DNA from: GCA-020344555 sp964548955
GTDB lineage: Bacteria; Planctomycetota; Phycisphaerae; UBA1845
Assembly: GCA_964548955.1 (NCBI GenBank)
Contig: CAZJTP010000041.1
Span: 1-26,441, forward strand
Direction: 5' to 3'
DNA: 26,441 nt
The translations under genes were made by a program, and so were the position numbers. The notes under the pieces are model-generated. The model made no database searches. It saw nothing but the letters and a program-made list of their open reading frames with translations, and had not been told where the DNA came from. Shown in pieces: positions 1 to 7,193 of the stretch; within the stretch, counting starts at the first letter, position 1; every line of letters starts with the position of its first letter.

Positions 1-334
1 CTCCCGGGACCTTGATTTGGATGAGATCCAACAGCAGCATGCCAACAAGGATTAGGATGGGACCGAGAATCTTGTTCATGTACTTCTGCAAAGCGTGGGA
101 CACGGTCGGGGCAGAGAGAAGGGTTGAGACAAGAATCGCCGCGAGGACAACGTATGCCAGCGATCTGCCAAGCGTGTACAAAAGTCCCGTGGCGGCCACT
201 GCCCTCGGGTTCCCGACCCGCCTGCCAATGAAGGAGATCGCCGCGATGTTCGTGGCCAGTGGGCACGGGCTGATCGAGGTCAGAATCCCAAGCCATGTGG
301 CGGAACCTATCGCAAGCACCATCTCGCCCGTCAC
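1..334 (-). CDS. arsG: ArsG-like permease (CcdA/DsbD-type membrane protein), partial
   Basis: This is the N-terminal ~111 residues of an integral membrane protein whose 3' end lies outside the window. I start it at a GTG at 334, which overlaps the preceding TGA as GTGA and has a GGAGG ribosome site seven bases upstream. An ATG at 322 is the alternative. The translation has hydrophobic helices and the motif SISPCPLATNIAAISF near residue 20, typical of CcdA/DsbD-like transporters. The same motif occurs in the permeases named ArsG, which export trivalent aromatic arsenicals. The 4-base overlap with the ArsF-like gene implies translational coupling, and arsF-arsG pairing is known from arsenic islands. 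A thiol/disulfide electron transporter of the CcdA type is the main alternative. Substrate is inferred from family and neighbours only. Confidence 0.75.
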   Translation of the reverse strand, partial: MTGEMVLAIGSATWLGILTSISPCPLATNIAAISFIGRRVGNPRAVAATGLLYTLGRSLAYVVLAAILVSTLLSAPTVSHALQKYMNKILGPILILVGMLLLDLIQIKVPG

Positions 335-936
335 GAACCGTCCTCCAAGTAAGTCAACGCTTCGTCGCGGACATAGTCCTTGAATCCCCACTCGTCGCGG
401 GCGAGTTCCCAGACGCGCTTTAGGTTCTTCGATTGCTCCTGCTCGCCGTTTTCGAGCAACACCATCACGAGCGCACTCGCAGTAAGTCCGTACTCTTCCA
501 CGAAATGCTCGTTCTCCGGCTCCTCAACGTTGACTGCGCGCCATTCCAGCGCTCCCGACTCGAACGCATCGGGGAGTCCATCTCTCAGCGCTTCCTCAGC
601 GTATGCTTCCATGGTTAAGCAGGTGCGGCAACGTTGAGTCCGGTGGAAGTAATACACAATAATCTTCCGGTCGGGCGCGCCAGGCTCGTTCGTCGCCTTG
701 TCGTCCGGCATGGCCGTCTTGACCGTACGCACTGCGTGTTGCTCGGCTGCACGTGTTGGAACGAGTTCGGACGGTTGGTCTGGGACGCCTTCCTCTTCCT
801 TCACGGTCGGATGCGAGGATGTCGCAGTGGACGTACCCGAGTTCTTTGCCGGGTCTCGGCCGCGCTCGCCTATAACGAGGTAGACAAAGCTGGCTACGAC
901 AAACAGTAGCAAAACAGCAGTTATTACGTTCTTCAT
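331..936 (-). CDS. arsF: ArsF-like membrane-anchored thioredoxin-fold protein
   Basis: 201 residues. Residues 4-23 form one hydrophobic N-terminal helix (signal anchor). A low-complexity Ser/Thr/Pro/Glu linker runs to about residue 88. A thioredoxin-like domain follows, with beta strand KIIVYYFHRT and a CRTC motif at Cys103-Cys106. The domain matches what I remember of the ArsF family, which is associated with reduction of nitro-aromatic arsenicals and found next to ArsG permeases. A GGAGGA ribosome site precedes the ATG. The gene overlaps the ArsG-like gene by four bases, so the two probably act together at the membrane. A general periplasmic thiol-redox role is possible. The CxxC motif and the anchor are visible; the substrate is inferred. 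Confidence 0.7.
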   Translation of the reverse strand: MKNVITAVLLLFVVASFVYLVIGERGRDPAKNSGTSTATSSHPTVKEEEGVPDQPSELVPTRAAEQHAVRTVKTAMPDDKATNEPGAPDRKIIVYYFHRTQRCRTCLTMEAYAEEALRDGLPDAFESGALEWRAVNVEEPENEHFVEEYGLTASALVMVLLENGEQEQSKNLKRVWELARDEWGFKDYVRDEALTYLEDGS

Positions 937-1008
937 GTTGTCATTCCTCCTCGCCGGGCGGTCTCGGCAGATGTTGTAACGTCAACGACAGCCTCCAAGC
1001 GATCACAA

Positions 1009-1839
1009 TCAGTCTGCGGCACTCCTCGCCTCCATCATCTGAATGATGGTGATGAACTCCGCGCCTTGTTCCTGGGCGTAGTCAAGGAAACCGAGGAACG
1101 CATTCCACCTCCCATCGTCGTTTGCACTGAAGTGTGGATGAAACTCGATTTTAAGCGGAAGTCCCGCCTCGCCCATTCGCAGGAGCTCGCTCTTCATCAA
1201 CTCTTCCCAATCGGCTGGAGGAAGGCTGCTGAAAGGCATGTCGCAGAAGGCTCTCGTATTGCCCGCGTATTCGGCGGAGTGCATTGGCACGGCCCAGAAG
1301 TCATGTCCCGGGACCGAATAGGGCCATAAATCCTCGGTGTGACCTTCAAGAGCGTTGCTCGAATACGCTACGAAGCTGAGGTTGTACTTGATACCAAGCG
1401 TGTCCAGGATTTGCCACGTGTCATCATTGTGCGCGAATCGGTACGAGCGAAAGCCCTCCGCGCCGTGTCCCAGGCATTCCTCGATCGCCGAACTGGCCCG
1501 GGCGATCACCTCCTCCTGTTCATCGTACGACAACATGGTGAGGGTGACCGTCTCGCCTGGCGCTTCCACGGGACGACCATACACCATGATTTCATGGCCT
1601 GACTGATCGTAACGCTGAAGCTGGTCACACCCTTCGGTTGCCACGTGCTCATCGACAATAAGTGTGGCGCAGATCCCGCGAGCGTCCAACTCTTCCATGA
1701 AAGCCTGCAGCGCACCAACATCTTCGTCCTCTGTGATCTGCAGGTTGACCCGCGGAGACCGGTCGGAGGGCAAGTCTCCCAGCGGAGTGCATCCGCATAC
1801 CACGAGCGGTGCCGTGAGGAGAATGAATCGCGTTCTCAT
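1009..1839 (-). CDS. Polysaccharide-deacetylase-like lipoprotein
   Basis: 276 residues from ATG 1839, chosen over an upstream ATG at 1935 because a GAGGTGG ribosome site sits six bases before it and the product then starts with a lipoprotein signal (hydrophobic stretch, then VCGC, lipidated Cys about residue 17). The rest resembles the NodB/polysaccharide deacetylase fold. RVNLQITEDED stands where the TFDDG strand is expected, GHEIMVYG where the His-containing metal motif is expected, then GFRSYRFAHND and a late EFHPHF. The usual metal-binding Asp-His-His set is not clearly preserved, so the reaction is uncertain. It lies between the thioredoxin gene and arsF in the same orientation, 72 bases before arsF. 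Such a gene is not a standard member of arsenic operons. Confidence 0.6.
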   Translation of the reverse strand: MRTRFILLTAPLVVCGCTPLGDLPSDRSPRVNLQITEDEDVGALQAFMEELDARGICATLIVDEHVATEGCDQLQRYDQSGHEIMVYGRPVEAPGETVTLTMLSYDEQEEVIARASSAIEECLGHGAEGFRSYRFAHNDDTWQILDTLGIKYNLSFVAYSSNALEGHTEDLWPYSVPGHDFWAVPMHSAEYAGNTRAFCDMPFSSLPPADWEELMKSELLRMGEAGLPLKIEFHPHFSANDDGRWNAFLGFLDYAQEQGAEFITIIQMMEARSAAD

Positions 1840-2038
1840 GATAAGCCACCTCGCTTTCTTTTGAGTCGTGGTAGTTACGTTCTCGTTCGGACGAGCCTGC
1901 CGGTTTGATCTAATCGTCGCCGCGTTCGTCAGCAATCAGCAAGACGGCGCTGTTTGTCGCAACCAGTAGCATAGCGGCCGTGATTCTTGCTCTTCCGTTT
2001 GTAAGCCTGCTCGCCGTGCAAATCCAGCGGATCCGAGA

Positions 2039-2290
2039 TCAATCTTGTCCGGCAAGTGCCGACGTAAGCACGGTGGTGATCTCGGCTTCGGTTGGTACCT
2101 TCCCACTGACCTTCACCTCACCATCAATCACCAGGGCCGGTGTGACCATAACGCAGTATTTCGTAATCTCCATGATGTTCGTGACTTTGCTCAGCTCATA
2201 CTGCAGGCCCAGCTTATCAGCCGCAGCTTTGACAGTGCTCGCCAGAGCCGCGCACTTCGGGCACCCCGGTCCAAGAACTTCGATCTTCAT
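2039..2290 (-). CDS. Small thioredoxin-family protein (CPKC active site)
   Basis: 83 residues starting at ATG 2290, with a GGGAGGT ribosome site five bases upstream. An in-frame start further out would run into the permease gene. The sequence begins MKIEVLGPGCPKC, so Cys10-Pro-Lys-Cys13 is the redox motif. It has the cis-Pro segment VMVTPALVIDG at residues 47-57 and the GKVPT ending of the TM0996/MTH895-type glutaredoxin-like family. These small proteins commonly sit beside YraQ/ArsP permeases in arsenic clusters and probably deliver electrons to a partner reductase or to the arsenical. It begins 11 bases after the permease stop, so co-translation is likely. The following 199 bases carry no gene I recognise. 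Confidence 0.85.
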   Translation of the reverse strand: MKIEVLGPGCPKCAALASTVKAAADKLGLQYELSKVTNIMEITKYCVMVTPALVIDGEVKVSGKVPTEAEITTVLTSALAGQD

Positions 2291-2301
2291 CGTGTACCTC
2301 C

Positions 2302-3606
2302 CTACGCAATTGTGCCGTAGATCATCCCAACGATGGTAGCCATCACCACGACCAAACCGGTAAACACGGCTGTCTTCGTGTTTCCGATGACCGAACGAAT
2401 CACCAGCAGACTCGGCAGCGAAAGGGCGGGGCCCGCCAGCAGCAGCGCGAGCGCCGGCCCCTGATGCATCCCGTGCTCCGTCAGTGCCTGCAAGATCGGA
2501 ATTTCCGTGAGCGTCGCGAAGTAGAAGAGACACCCAACGACCGAGGCAACCACGTTCGACTTGACACTGTTGTCACCCACCAAGGCAGCGACCTGTTCGT
2601 CGGGAAGCAGAGCCCCCAGAAAACCAACGATGAACACACCACCAAAAAGCAGCGGCACCAGCAGCTTGGCGAAGTCCCAGGTGTTGTGCATCCACTCGGC
2701 GACTTCCTCACGATCGAACCAACGCCAAACCATCAAGAGCACCACCAGACCCATTGCGCCGGCCAGGTACCACTTCGCGTGATAGATCGTCATTACCCAG
2801 CTTTGCGCCTCCTCCATGCGAGCGATGTCCGTCTTGGCGAGCGCGATCTTCTCGCCGACTTTCATCCCGGCAACGGGGCGATCCACCTGCACGAGCACTT
2901 CGTCCTTTGTCTCCTGCAGCAGTACGGCCGGAATCTCCGAGCCGTCGGCTTTATGGATGATCACGTTGCCGGGATTGTACCAGTCGCTGAAGATCAGGAA
3001 GGCCATCATGCACGCGAAGTAGAGGACGGTCTGCCACAAGGAACGCCGGGCCGGGGGAGGTTCAGGCAAAGCGGCGGCAGCCTCCATGCGCTTATGCTCA
3101 TCCTTCCGGAAAACAACGCCCATGATCAGGCCAATGATGATACCGAAGACGATCGCGCCCACCGCCCGCGCCACACCTATCTCAAAACCCAGCACCCGCG
3201 CGGTGAGGAAGATCGCAAGTATATTGAGTGCCGGTCCTGAGTAGAGGAAGGCAGACGCGGGACCCAGTCCCGCACCGACCCGATAGATGCCGGCGAACAT
3301 CGGCAGCACGCTGCAGGAGCACACTGCCAGAACGGTGCCGGAAACCGAGGCCACTGAGTAGGCCTCGACCTTGTTGGCCTTGGGGCCAAGGTGCCGAAGG
3401 ACAGCCTCTTTTGACAAAAAGGTGATGATTCCCCCAGCAATAAAGAGCGCGGGAACGACACAAGCTAACGTGTGATTGCGAGCGTACCATTGCAGCATCT
3501 TGAACGCTTCGAGGATTGCTGCGGCCACTTTCACGTTGGACAACGGCACCGAGTAGGCCACGAGGAAGATGATCGTGAAGGAAGCGAATATCTTCCATTG
3601 TTTCAT
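2302..3606 (-). CDS. arsP: ArsP/YraQ-family permease
   Basis: 434 residues, an integral membrane protein with many hydrophobic helices in two clusters (about residues 5-170 and 270-434), separated by a soluble segment of about 70 residues (215-265) with acidic and lysine-rich stretches. The signature AVCSCSVLPMFAGIY at residues 94-108, with Cys96 and Cys98, and the following GAGLGPASAFLYSGPALN are typical of the permease family that includes ArsP (efflux of trivalent organoarsenicals) and YraQ. An ArsR gene upstream and thioredoxin/ArsF/ArsG genes downstream support an arsenical efflux role. No convincing ribosome site precedes the ATG. The 79-base gap to arsR contains a second copy of the putative ArsR operator, so this gene may have its own controlled promoter. 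Confidence 0.85.
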   Translation of the reverse strand: MKQWKIFASFTIIFLVAYSVPLSNVKVAAAILEAFKMLQWYARNHTLACVVPALFIAGGIITFLSKEAVLRHLGPKANKVEAYSVASVSGTVLAVCSCSVLPMFAGIYRVGAGLGPASAFLYSGPALNILAIFLTARVLGFEIGVARAVGAIVFGIIIGLIMGVVFRKDEHKRMEAAAALPEPPPARRSLWQTVLYFACMMAFLIFSDWYNPGNVIIHKADGSEIPAVLLQETKDEVLVQVDRPVAGMKVGEKIALAKTDIARMEEAQSWVMTIYHAKWYLAGAMGLVVLLMVWRWFDREEVAEWMHNTWDFAKLLVPLLFGGVFIVGFLGALLPDEQVAALVGDNSVKSNVVASVVGCLFYFATLTEIPILQALTEHGMHQGPALALLLAGPALSLPSLLVIRSVIGNTKTAVFTGLVVVMATIVGMIYGTIA

Positions 3607-3630
3607 CGCACGTCGTGCCTTTCATGCACC

Positions 3631-3648
3631 TATGGCCATATAGCCATA
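3631..3648. promoter_or_regulatory. Putative ArsR operator 2 (TATGG-N8-CCATA)
   Basis: The plus strand reads TATGGCCATATAGCCATA. The outer five bases on each side (TATGG and CCATA) form an inverted repeat with eight bases between them, and including flanks the arms extend to CTATGGC/GCCATAG (3630-3649). The half-sites and the spacing equal those of the operator before arsR. It lies in the 79-base gap between arsR and arsP. I infer that ArsR binds here. Confidence 0.6.
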
Positions 3649-3685
3649 GCAGCCTCAAAAAAAATACAAAGCGGTCCGTTCCGCG

Positions 3686-4009
3686 CTACATCCCAATAAC
3701 CGCCTGCTGCTCCTTCAGGTTCTGCTTCAGCACCGACTCGATACAACCCCAAAACCCTTGGAGGCATCGAATCTTAAGCCGGTAGTAGATCATAACGCCC
3801 TCCTTGCGGTCCGCGACCAGGCCCGAGTACTTGAGCACGGCCAAGTGCTTCGAAACGGTCGATTGGTCCGCACCCACCAACTCGGTCAGTTCGCACACGC
3901 ACATCTCCTGCTCAGCCAATGCGTCCAGCATCATCAGCCGACTCGGATGAGCCAAGGCCTTGGCGATCTTCGCCCGGGCCTCATACACCTGTCGTGGTTT
4001 GCATTTCAT
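3686..4009 (-). CDS. arsR: ArsR/SmtB-family metalloregulatory repressor
   Basis: 107 residues. A winged helix-turn-helix with RLMMLDALAEQEMCVCELTELVG, where Cys37-Val-Cys39 is the classic As(III)-binding pair of ArsR. The recognition helix QSTVSKHLAVLKYSGLV and the wing DRKEGVMIYYRL follow. Cys62 and later Cys residues in RCLQGFWGC may add a third thiol ligand. ArsR proteins repress their own operon and leave DNA when arsenite binds. The gene heads the minus-strand ars cluster. A perfect 18-base palindrome overlapping the promoter -10 lies just before the start codon, fitting autorepression. No Shine-Dalgarno sequence precedes the ATG and the predicted transcript start is only a few bases upstream, so the message may be nearly leaderless. 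Confidence 0.92.
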   Translation of the reverse strand: MKCKPRQVYEARAKIAKALAHPSRLMMLDALAEQEMCVCELTELVGADQSTVSKHLAVLKYSGLVADRKEGVMIYYRLKIRCLQGFWGCIESVLKQNLKEQQAVIGM

Positions 4010-4014
4010 GGTTC

Positions 4015-4032
4015 TATGGTAATATTACCATA
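4015..4032. promoter_or_regulatory. Putative ArsR operator 1, perfect 18-bp palindrome
   Basis: TATGGTAATATTACCATA is a perfect inverted repeat (TATGGTAAT/ATTACCATA). It starts six bases upstream of the arsR start codon and covers the predicted -10 element. It shares TATGG-N8-CCATA with the site at 3631-3648. Confidence 0.75.
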
Positions 4033-4049
4033 AAAGCGTCCGGAGTCAA
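4022..4049 (-). promoter_or_regulatory. Predicted sigma-70-type promoter of arsR
   Basis: On the minus strand TTGACT (4049-4044) and TAATAT (4027-4022) are separated by 16 bases, close to the TTGACA/TATAAT consensus. The -10 lies inside the palindromic operator, so ArsR binding would block polymerase. Transcription would start near 4013-4016, only a few bases before the arsR ATG at 4009. Confidence 0.6.
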
Positions 4050-4735
4050 GGGGCATCTGAGAATTCTGAGCCGCCCCCGGTATTCGCCAGACGTCGGAGC
4101 GTGCGGAACCTGCACGACGATAGCCCCGTCCCTCCAGCACGACAGCAGATGTCGGATGCAAACAGAGCCGGGCTCGTCGGGAAAGACGATCGATGCGATG
4201 TGTTCATCGGATACGACGGCTACCTCGTGGACGAGGGGGAGCGCCGTCGGCTCAGTGTTTGCCTGCCTACGTATGTTCCACCATGTGTGCGGCGAGGCCG
4301 CAGTATAGAACGTACGTCCGGCGTGGGATAGGCCAATACGCCTTGTTCCTCTGCTGGTGTGACAGATTCGGCGGGTGGCATGGGCAAGCGGTGCAGCACT
4401 ACGCGGGCGGCGGCAGTCCGGGCTTGCCTACGAGGAATCAGGCAAGCGGGCATGAAAAGGGAGCTTGCCCGTTCAGATGCCGGCTTTACACCACCCACGG
4501 GCAAGGATCGTCTCGGATGCTTGCTCGACTGGTTGGAGGCTTGATCGGGCGCGGTCCTTGCTCATGCCACCTGGGTGCATACCCCGAATCCACAGGCCTG
4601 TCAGGAGAACACCTGTCCCGTGTATGGAAAGGCCGCCTAAAGCGTCACGCACCCATGTAGACACAAGTTCACCAGTTGGAAACCGTTGTCACACGGTTTG
4701 AAAACGCAGCCCGTTTGTTCAATAATGAGCACATT
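4050..4735. other. Gene-free stretch between arsR and the methyltransferase
   Basis: About 690 bases with short overlapping frames on both strands but no frame with recognisable protein character or a good ribosome site. A modest stem (CTTGCCT at 4423-4429 with AGGCAAG at 4440-4446) is the only structure I noted. It could be decayed coding sequence. Confidence 0.5.
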
Positions 4736-5539
4736 ATGACGACGTCATCCCTTTGGCCGTATCAGTCCCCGACAGGCCACGAGACGATCTCGGCCATCAT
4801 CCGCCAGCGCTCGACCAACCAGGCCGATGTACGAGAGGTGGCCCTTCGCAATCTCGATCTCATCTTTGTCAAAGACGTTCTCGATCTGGGTTGCGGGTTC
4901 GGATTCATGTCTGAGGTGCTGGCCGGTCGCGTAGCTCCCAAAGCGAGGTTCGTGGGCGTCGACGTCTGGCCTCTGAACGAAACGCCGTTTGTGAACAAGG
5001 TCACAGCCAACGGTCGCAACGGTAGTTTTGCCTGCATGAAAATAGGTTCGCAGCTTCCGTGGCCTGATCAAAGCTTCGACTTGGTCGTAGGCTCCTATTC
5101 GCTGTATTTCTTCGTGGATGTGCTTCCGGAGGTGGCGAGGATTCTTACACCGCATGGGTTGTTTTTGACGATTACACACAGCGAGAGCAGCATTGTCGGC
5201 GACCTGGCTGCTGCGGGGTTTGCCGACGCTGAATCGGGGCTGCTTTCGCTGATTCGCCGGTTCTCGGCAGAGAACGGCATGGACCTTCTTGGAAGGTGGT
5301 TTGGGCAGGTCACGAGTATTAACTACGAAAACAGCCTGCGGTTTGAAGCCGAGCACCTGGACGAGCTGTTGACGTACCTGCGGTTCAAACTGCCGTTTCT
5401 GGTTCCCGGATCGAAGCCGAGCGATGACATTCCAGAGGGTCTCGAGCGTTTTGTCAGGTGTTTGCTGCGAGACACGGGTGAAGTGGTCATCGAGAAGAAC
5501 GATGCCGTGTTCCTGTGTGAGGGACCCCTATGCCGTTGA
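4736..5539 (+). CDS. Class I SAM-dependent methyltransferase
   Basis: 267 residues from ATG 4736. An in-frame TTG at 4676 would add 20 unconvincing residues, and neither start has a clear ribosome site. SAM-binding motif I is VLDLGCGFG at residues 48-56. The acidic residue ending strand 2 lies in RFVGVDVWP, and strand 4 is SFDLVVGSYSLYFF, followed by LPEVARILTPHGLFL, the usual Methyltransf_11/25 order. The C-terminal ~100 residues (ESGLLSLIRRFSAENG onward) are not typical of the core fold and may bind substrate. The last 10 bases overlap the NUDIX gene, implying coupled translation. The substrate cannot be told from sequence. Confidence 0.8.
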   Translation: MTTSSLWPYQSPTGHETISAIIRQRSTNQADVREVALRNLDLIFVKDVLDLGCGFGFMSEVLAGRVAPKARFVGVDVWPLNETPFVNKVTANGRNGSFACMKIGSQLPWPDQSFDLVVGSYSLYFFVDVLPEVARILTPHGLFLTITHSESSIVGDLAAAGFADAESGLLSLIRRFSAENGMDLLGRWFGQVTSINYENSLRFEAEHLDELLTYLRFKLPFLVPGSKPSDDIPEGLERFVRCLLRDTGEVVIEKNDAVFLCEGPLCR

Positions 5540-6522
5540 AGGCAAAGTACTGCTCCCAATGTGGCGGTGCCGTTATCACACGCGTCGTGGAGGATCGATC
5601 GAGGGAGATCTGTTCCGAATGCGGCACGGTGTTTTACCGGAACCCGCTGCCGGTGGCTGCCTGCCTCGTGCTCAACGAGAACCGTGAGGTCCTGCTGGTC
5701 AAGCGCAAGCGCGAACCCCATAAGGGGGAATGGTGCCTCCCAATCGGCTTTGCGGAGATGAGCGAGACCATCGCGGACGCCGCCCGACGGGAGCTGATGG
5801 AGGAGACCGGGATCAAAGGGCGAATCGTCAGGCTGCTCGACACGGACTCCTTCGAGAGTGACTACTACGGGGATTTGCTCATCGTCACCTTCGAGGTGGA
5901 GAAGGTGACAGGGGATGAACAGGCGGGCGACGACGCCGAAGCCCTCTCCTATTTCCCGCTCAACAAGCTCCCCCCGCTTGCTTTCAGCGCCAACGAGAAG
6001 GCGGTCCGCGTGTGCATGGAGGTGCATCAGGACGAGTGGGCCATTCAGGACTCGTTCGAGAGTCTTCAGGCCGATGAGGGTGAGATGCTCTCCGACGCGC
6101 TCGTCGGTTTCATCCGGGACCACGCGAAGGAGGTGACGCGGTTGTGGTTCGCGGACGTGCGCTCCAACCCGACGACAGCCTCCTATAGGAAGATCGATCC
6201 CGACCTGCTTCTGGAGCGGGGGGCCACCGCGGTTTCGCAGTTCCGGCGGTGGCTCAAAGGGCACGAGGCCGATCATGAGGTGCGAACCTTCTACCAGACG
6301 CTCGGCCGGGATCGGAAGACGCAGGGCTTCGCCATCCACGAGGTGCTCAGCTCACTGACGTTGCTGCGTAAGCACATATGGACCTATGCCCGGAGTCACG
6401 GCGTGTGGAAAAGGCCCCTCGACGTGTACCGGGTGTTGGAACTCAACCGCCGGATCGCACTGTTCTTCGACAAGGCCATCTACCACACCGTTGTCGGGTT
6501 CGAGGAGAAGCAAACCCGGTGA
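5530..6522 (+). CDS. Zinc-ribbon NUDIX hydrolase fused to a helical C-terminal domain
   Basis: 330 residues with a GAGGGA ribosome site. A zinc ribbon comes first (Cys8, Cys11, Cys28, Cys31), then a NUDIX domain with a complete Nudix box at residues 73-95 (GFAEMSE, then REL-EETGI), so the pyrophosphatase site should be active. This zinc-ribbon/NUDIX arrangement resembles NudC-like and ADP-ribose/NADH pyrophosphatases. Residues about 170-325 are all-helical (VTRLWFADVR, LLERGATAVSQFRRWL, ALFFDKAIYHTVVG). They remind me of the RsbRD N-terminal helical domain of stressosome and kinase-associated proteins. That fusion is unusual and is my inference. The gene overlaps the methyltransferase by 10 bases. 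Confidence 0.8.
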   Translation: MPLKAKYCSQCGGAVITRVVEDRSREICSECGTVFYRNPLPVAACLVLNENREVLLVKRKREPHKGEWCLPIGFAEMSETIADAARRELMEETGIKGRIVRLLDTDSFESDYYGDLLIVTFEVEKVTGDEQAGDDAEALSYFPLNKLPPLAFSANEKAVRVCMEVHQDEWAIQDSFESLQADEGEMLSDALVGFIRDHAKEVTRLWFADVRSNPTTASYRKIDPDLLLERGATAVSQFRRWLKGHEADHEVRTFYQTLGRDRKTQGFAIHEVLSSLTLLRKHIWTYARSHGVWKRPLDVYRVLELNRRIALFFDKAIYHTVVGFEEKQTR

Positions 6523-7193
6523 CGCCGGAGGGGTGACAGGCGCACTCTTTCGGGCCTGGGGTTGGACCGCGCGGGCTGAAGCCCTCGGCTCGCTTTGTTA
6601 GACGATCTAATGCCATTCGATCATATGCACGGTTTCCCCACAGCGTATTTCTTGAGCGGGCGGGGTGTGGGCGACCGTCTACGGTGTTGGGTGGTTCTGC
6701 GAGCCGGCAGGCTGGGGTCTGCTCGGCTCATCGGAGGTTCTGGCTTAACGTTGAAGAAGTGTGGCACGGATCTCCAGCCCGGTATATGTTTGGCGTTCTC
6801 GATTACCGTTTGGGCGACAGGCAAGAGCGTCGGCCCTCGTGGTTGGCGCCCTGACAGGCAAGGCCGACGGCGCGCCGCCCACACGGGACGGCGCTACACG
6901 TTAAACACGTACGGATCCTCGCACGAGCAAAATGGTCCACATGGTAACGGTGTGGTGCGAGAAGGGATCCTTGCAACAGCAGAGACTGCGTTTTGGGTAG
7001 CGGCCGGTGTCTCGCCGGCCGAGGAGCACGACGGCCTGCGAGGACGCAGGCCGCTGCATTAGTTTTGGTTGCGGACCGTATTGGGTACGCAGCTTATCGG
7101 TTACAATCAGCATTATTCAGGTAATTGAGACACGCTTGGCGGGACCGGTTGCAGGAGCGACCGGATCCGGCAGCTTTGAACGGGAGGATTCAA
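6523..7193. other. Gene-free stretch with intergenic hairpins
   Basis: About 670 bases without a supportable gene. It holds two adjacent strong hairpins (7002-7054). Near 6762-6790 there is a sequence (GTGTGGCACGGATCTCCAGC) that resembles the reverse complement of the repeat found at 11492-11513, as a diverged copy. The rest shows nothing I recognise. Confidence 0.5.
7002..7054. repeat. Tandem GC-rich hairpins (REP-like)
   Basis: Two perfect stems lie back to back. CGGCCGG (7002-7008) pairs with CCGGCCG (7016-7022) around a 7-base loop. CGGCCTGCG (7033-7041) pairs with CGCAGGCCG (7046-7054) around AGGA. No T-run follows, so an intergenic REP-like element is more likely than a standard terminator. 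Confidence 0.6.

Noticed and set aside
2464..3240. Long plus-strand frame (258 codons) opposite the arsP permease
   Set aside because: It is rich in His, Gln and Arg with no domain, and lies wholly antisense to a well-recognised permease gene. It reflects codon bias of the true gene.
4423..4446. Stem CTTGCCT/AGGCAAG in the gap before the methyltransferase
   Set aside because: Short, and with no T-run or neighbouring gene end. Likely chance.
5323..6339. Minus-strand frame of 338 codons opposite the methyltransferase and NUDIX genes
   Set aside because: Antisense to two genes with clear motifs, with no motif or ribosome site of its own.
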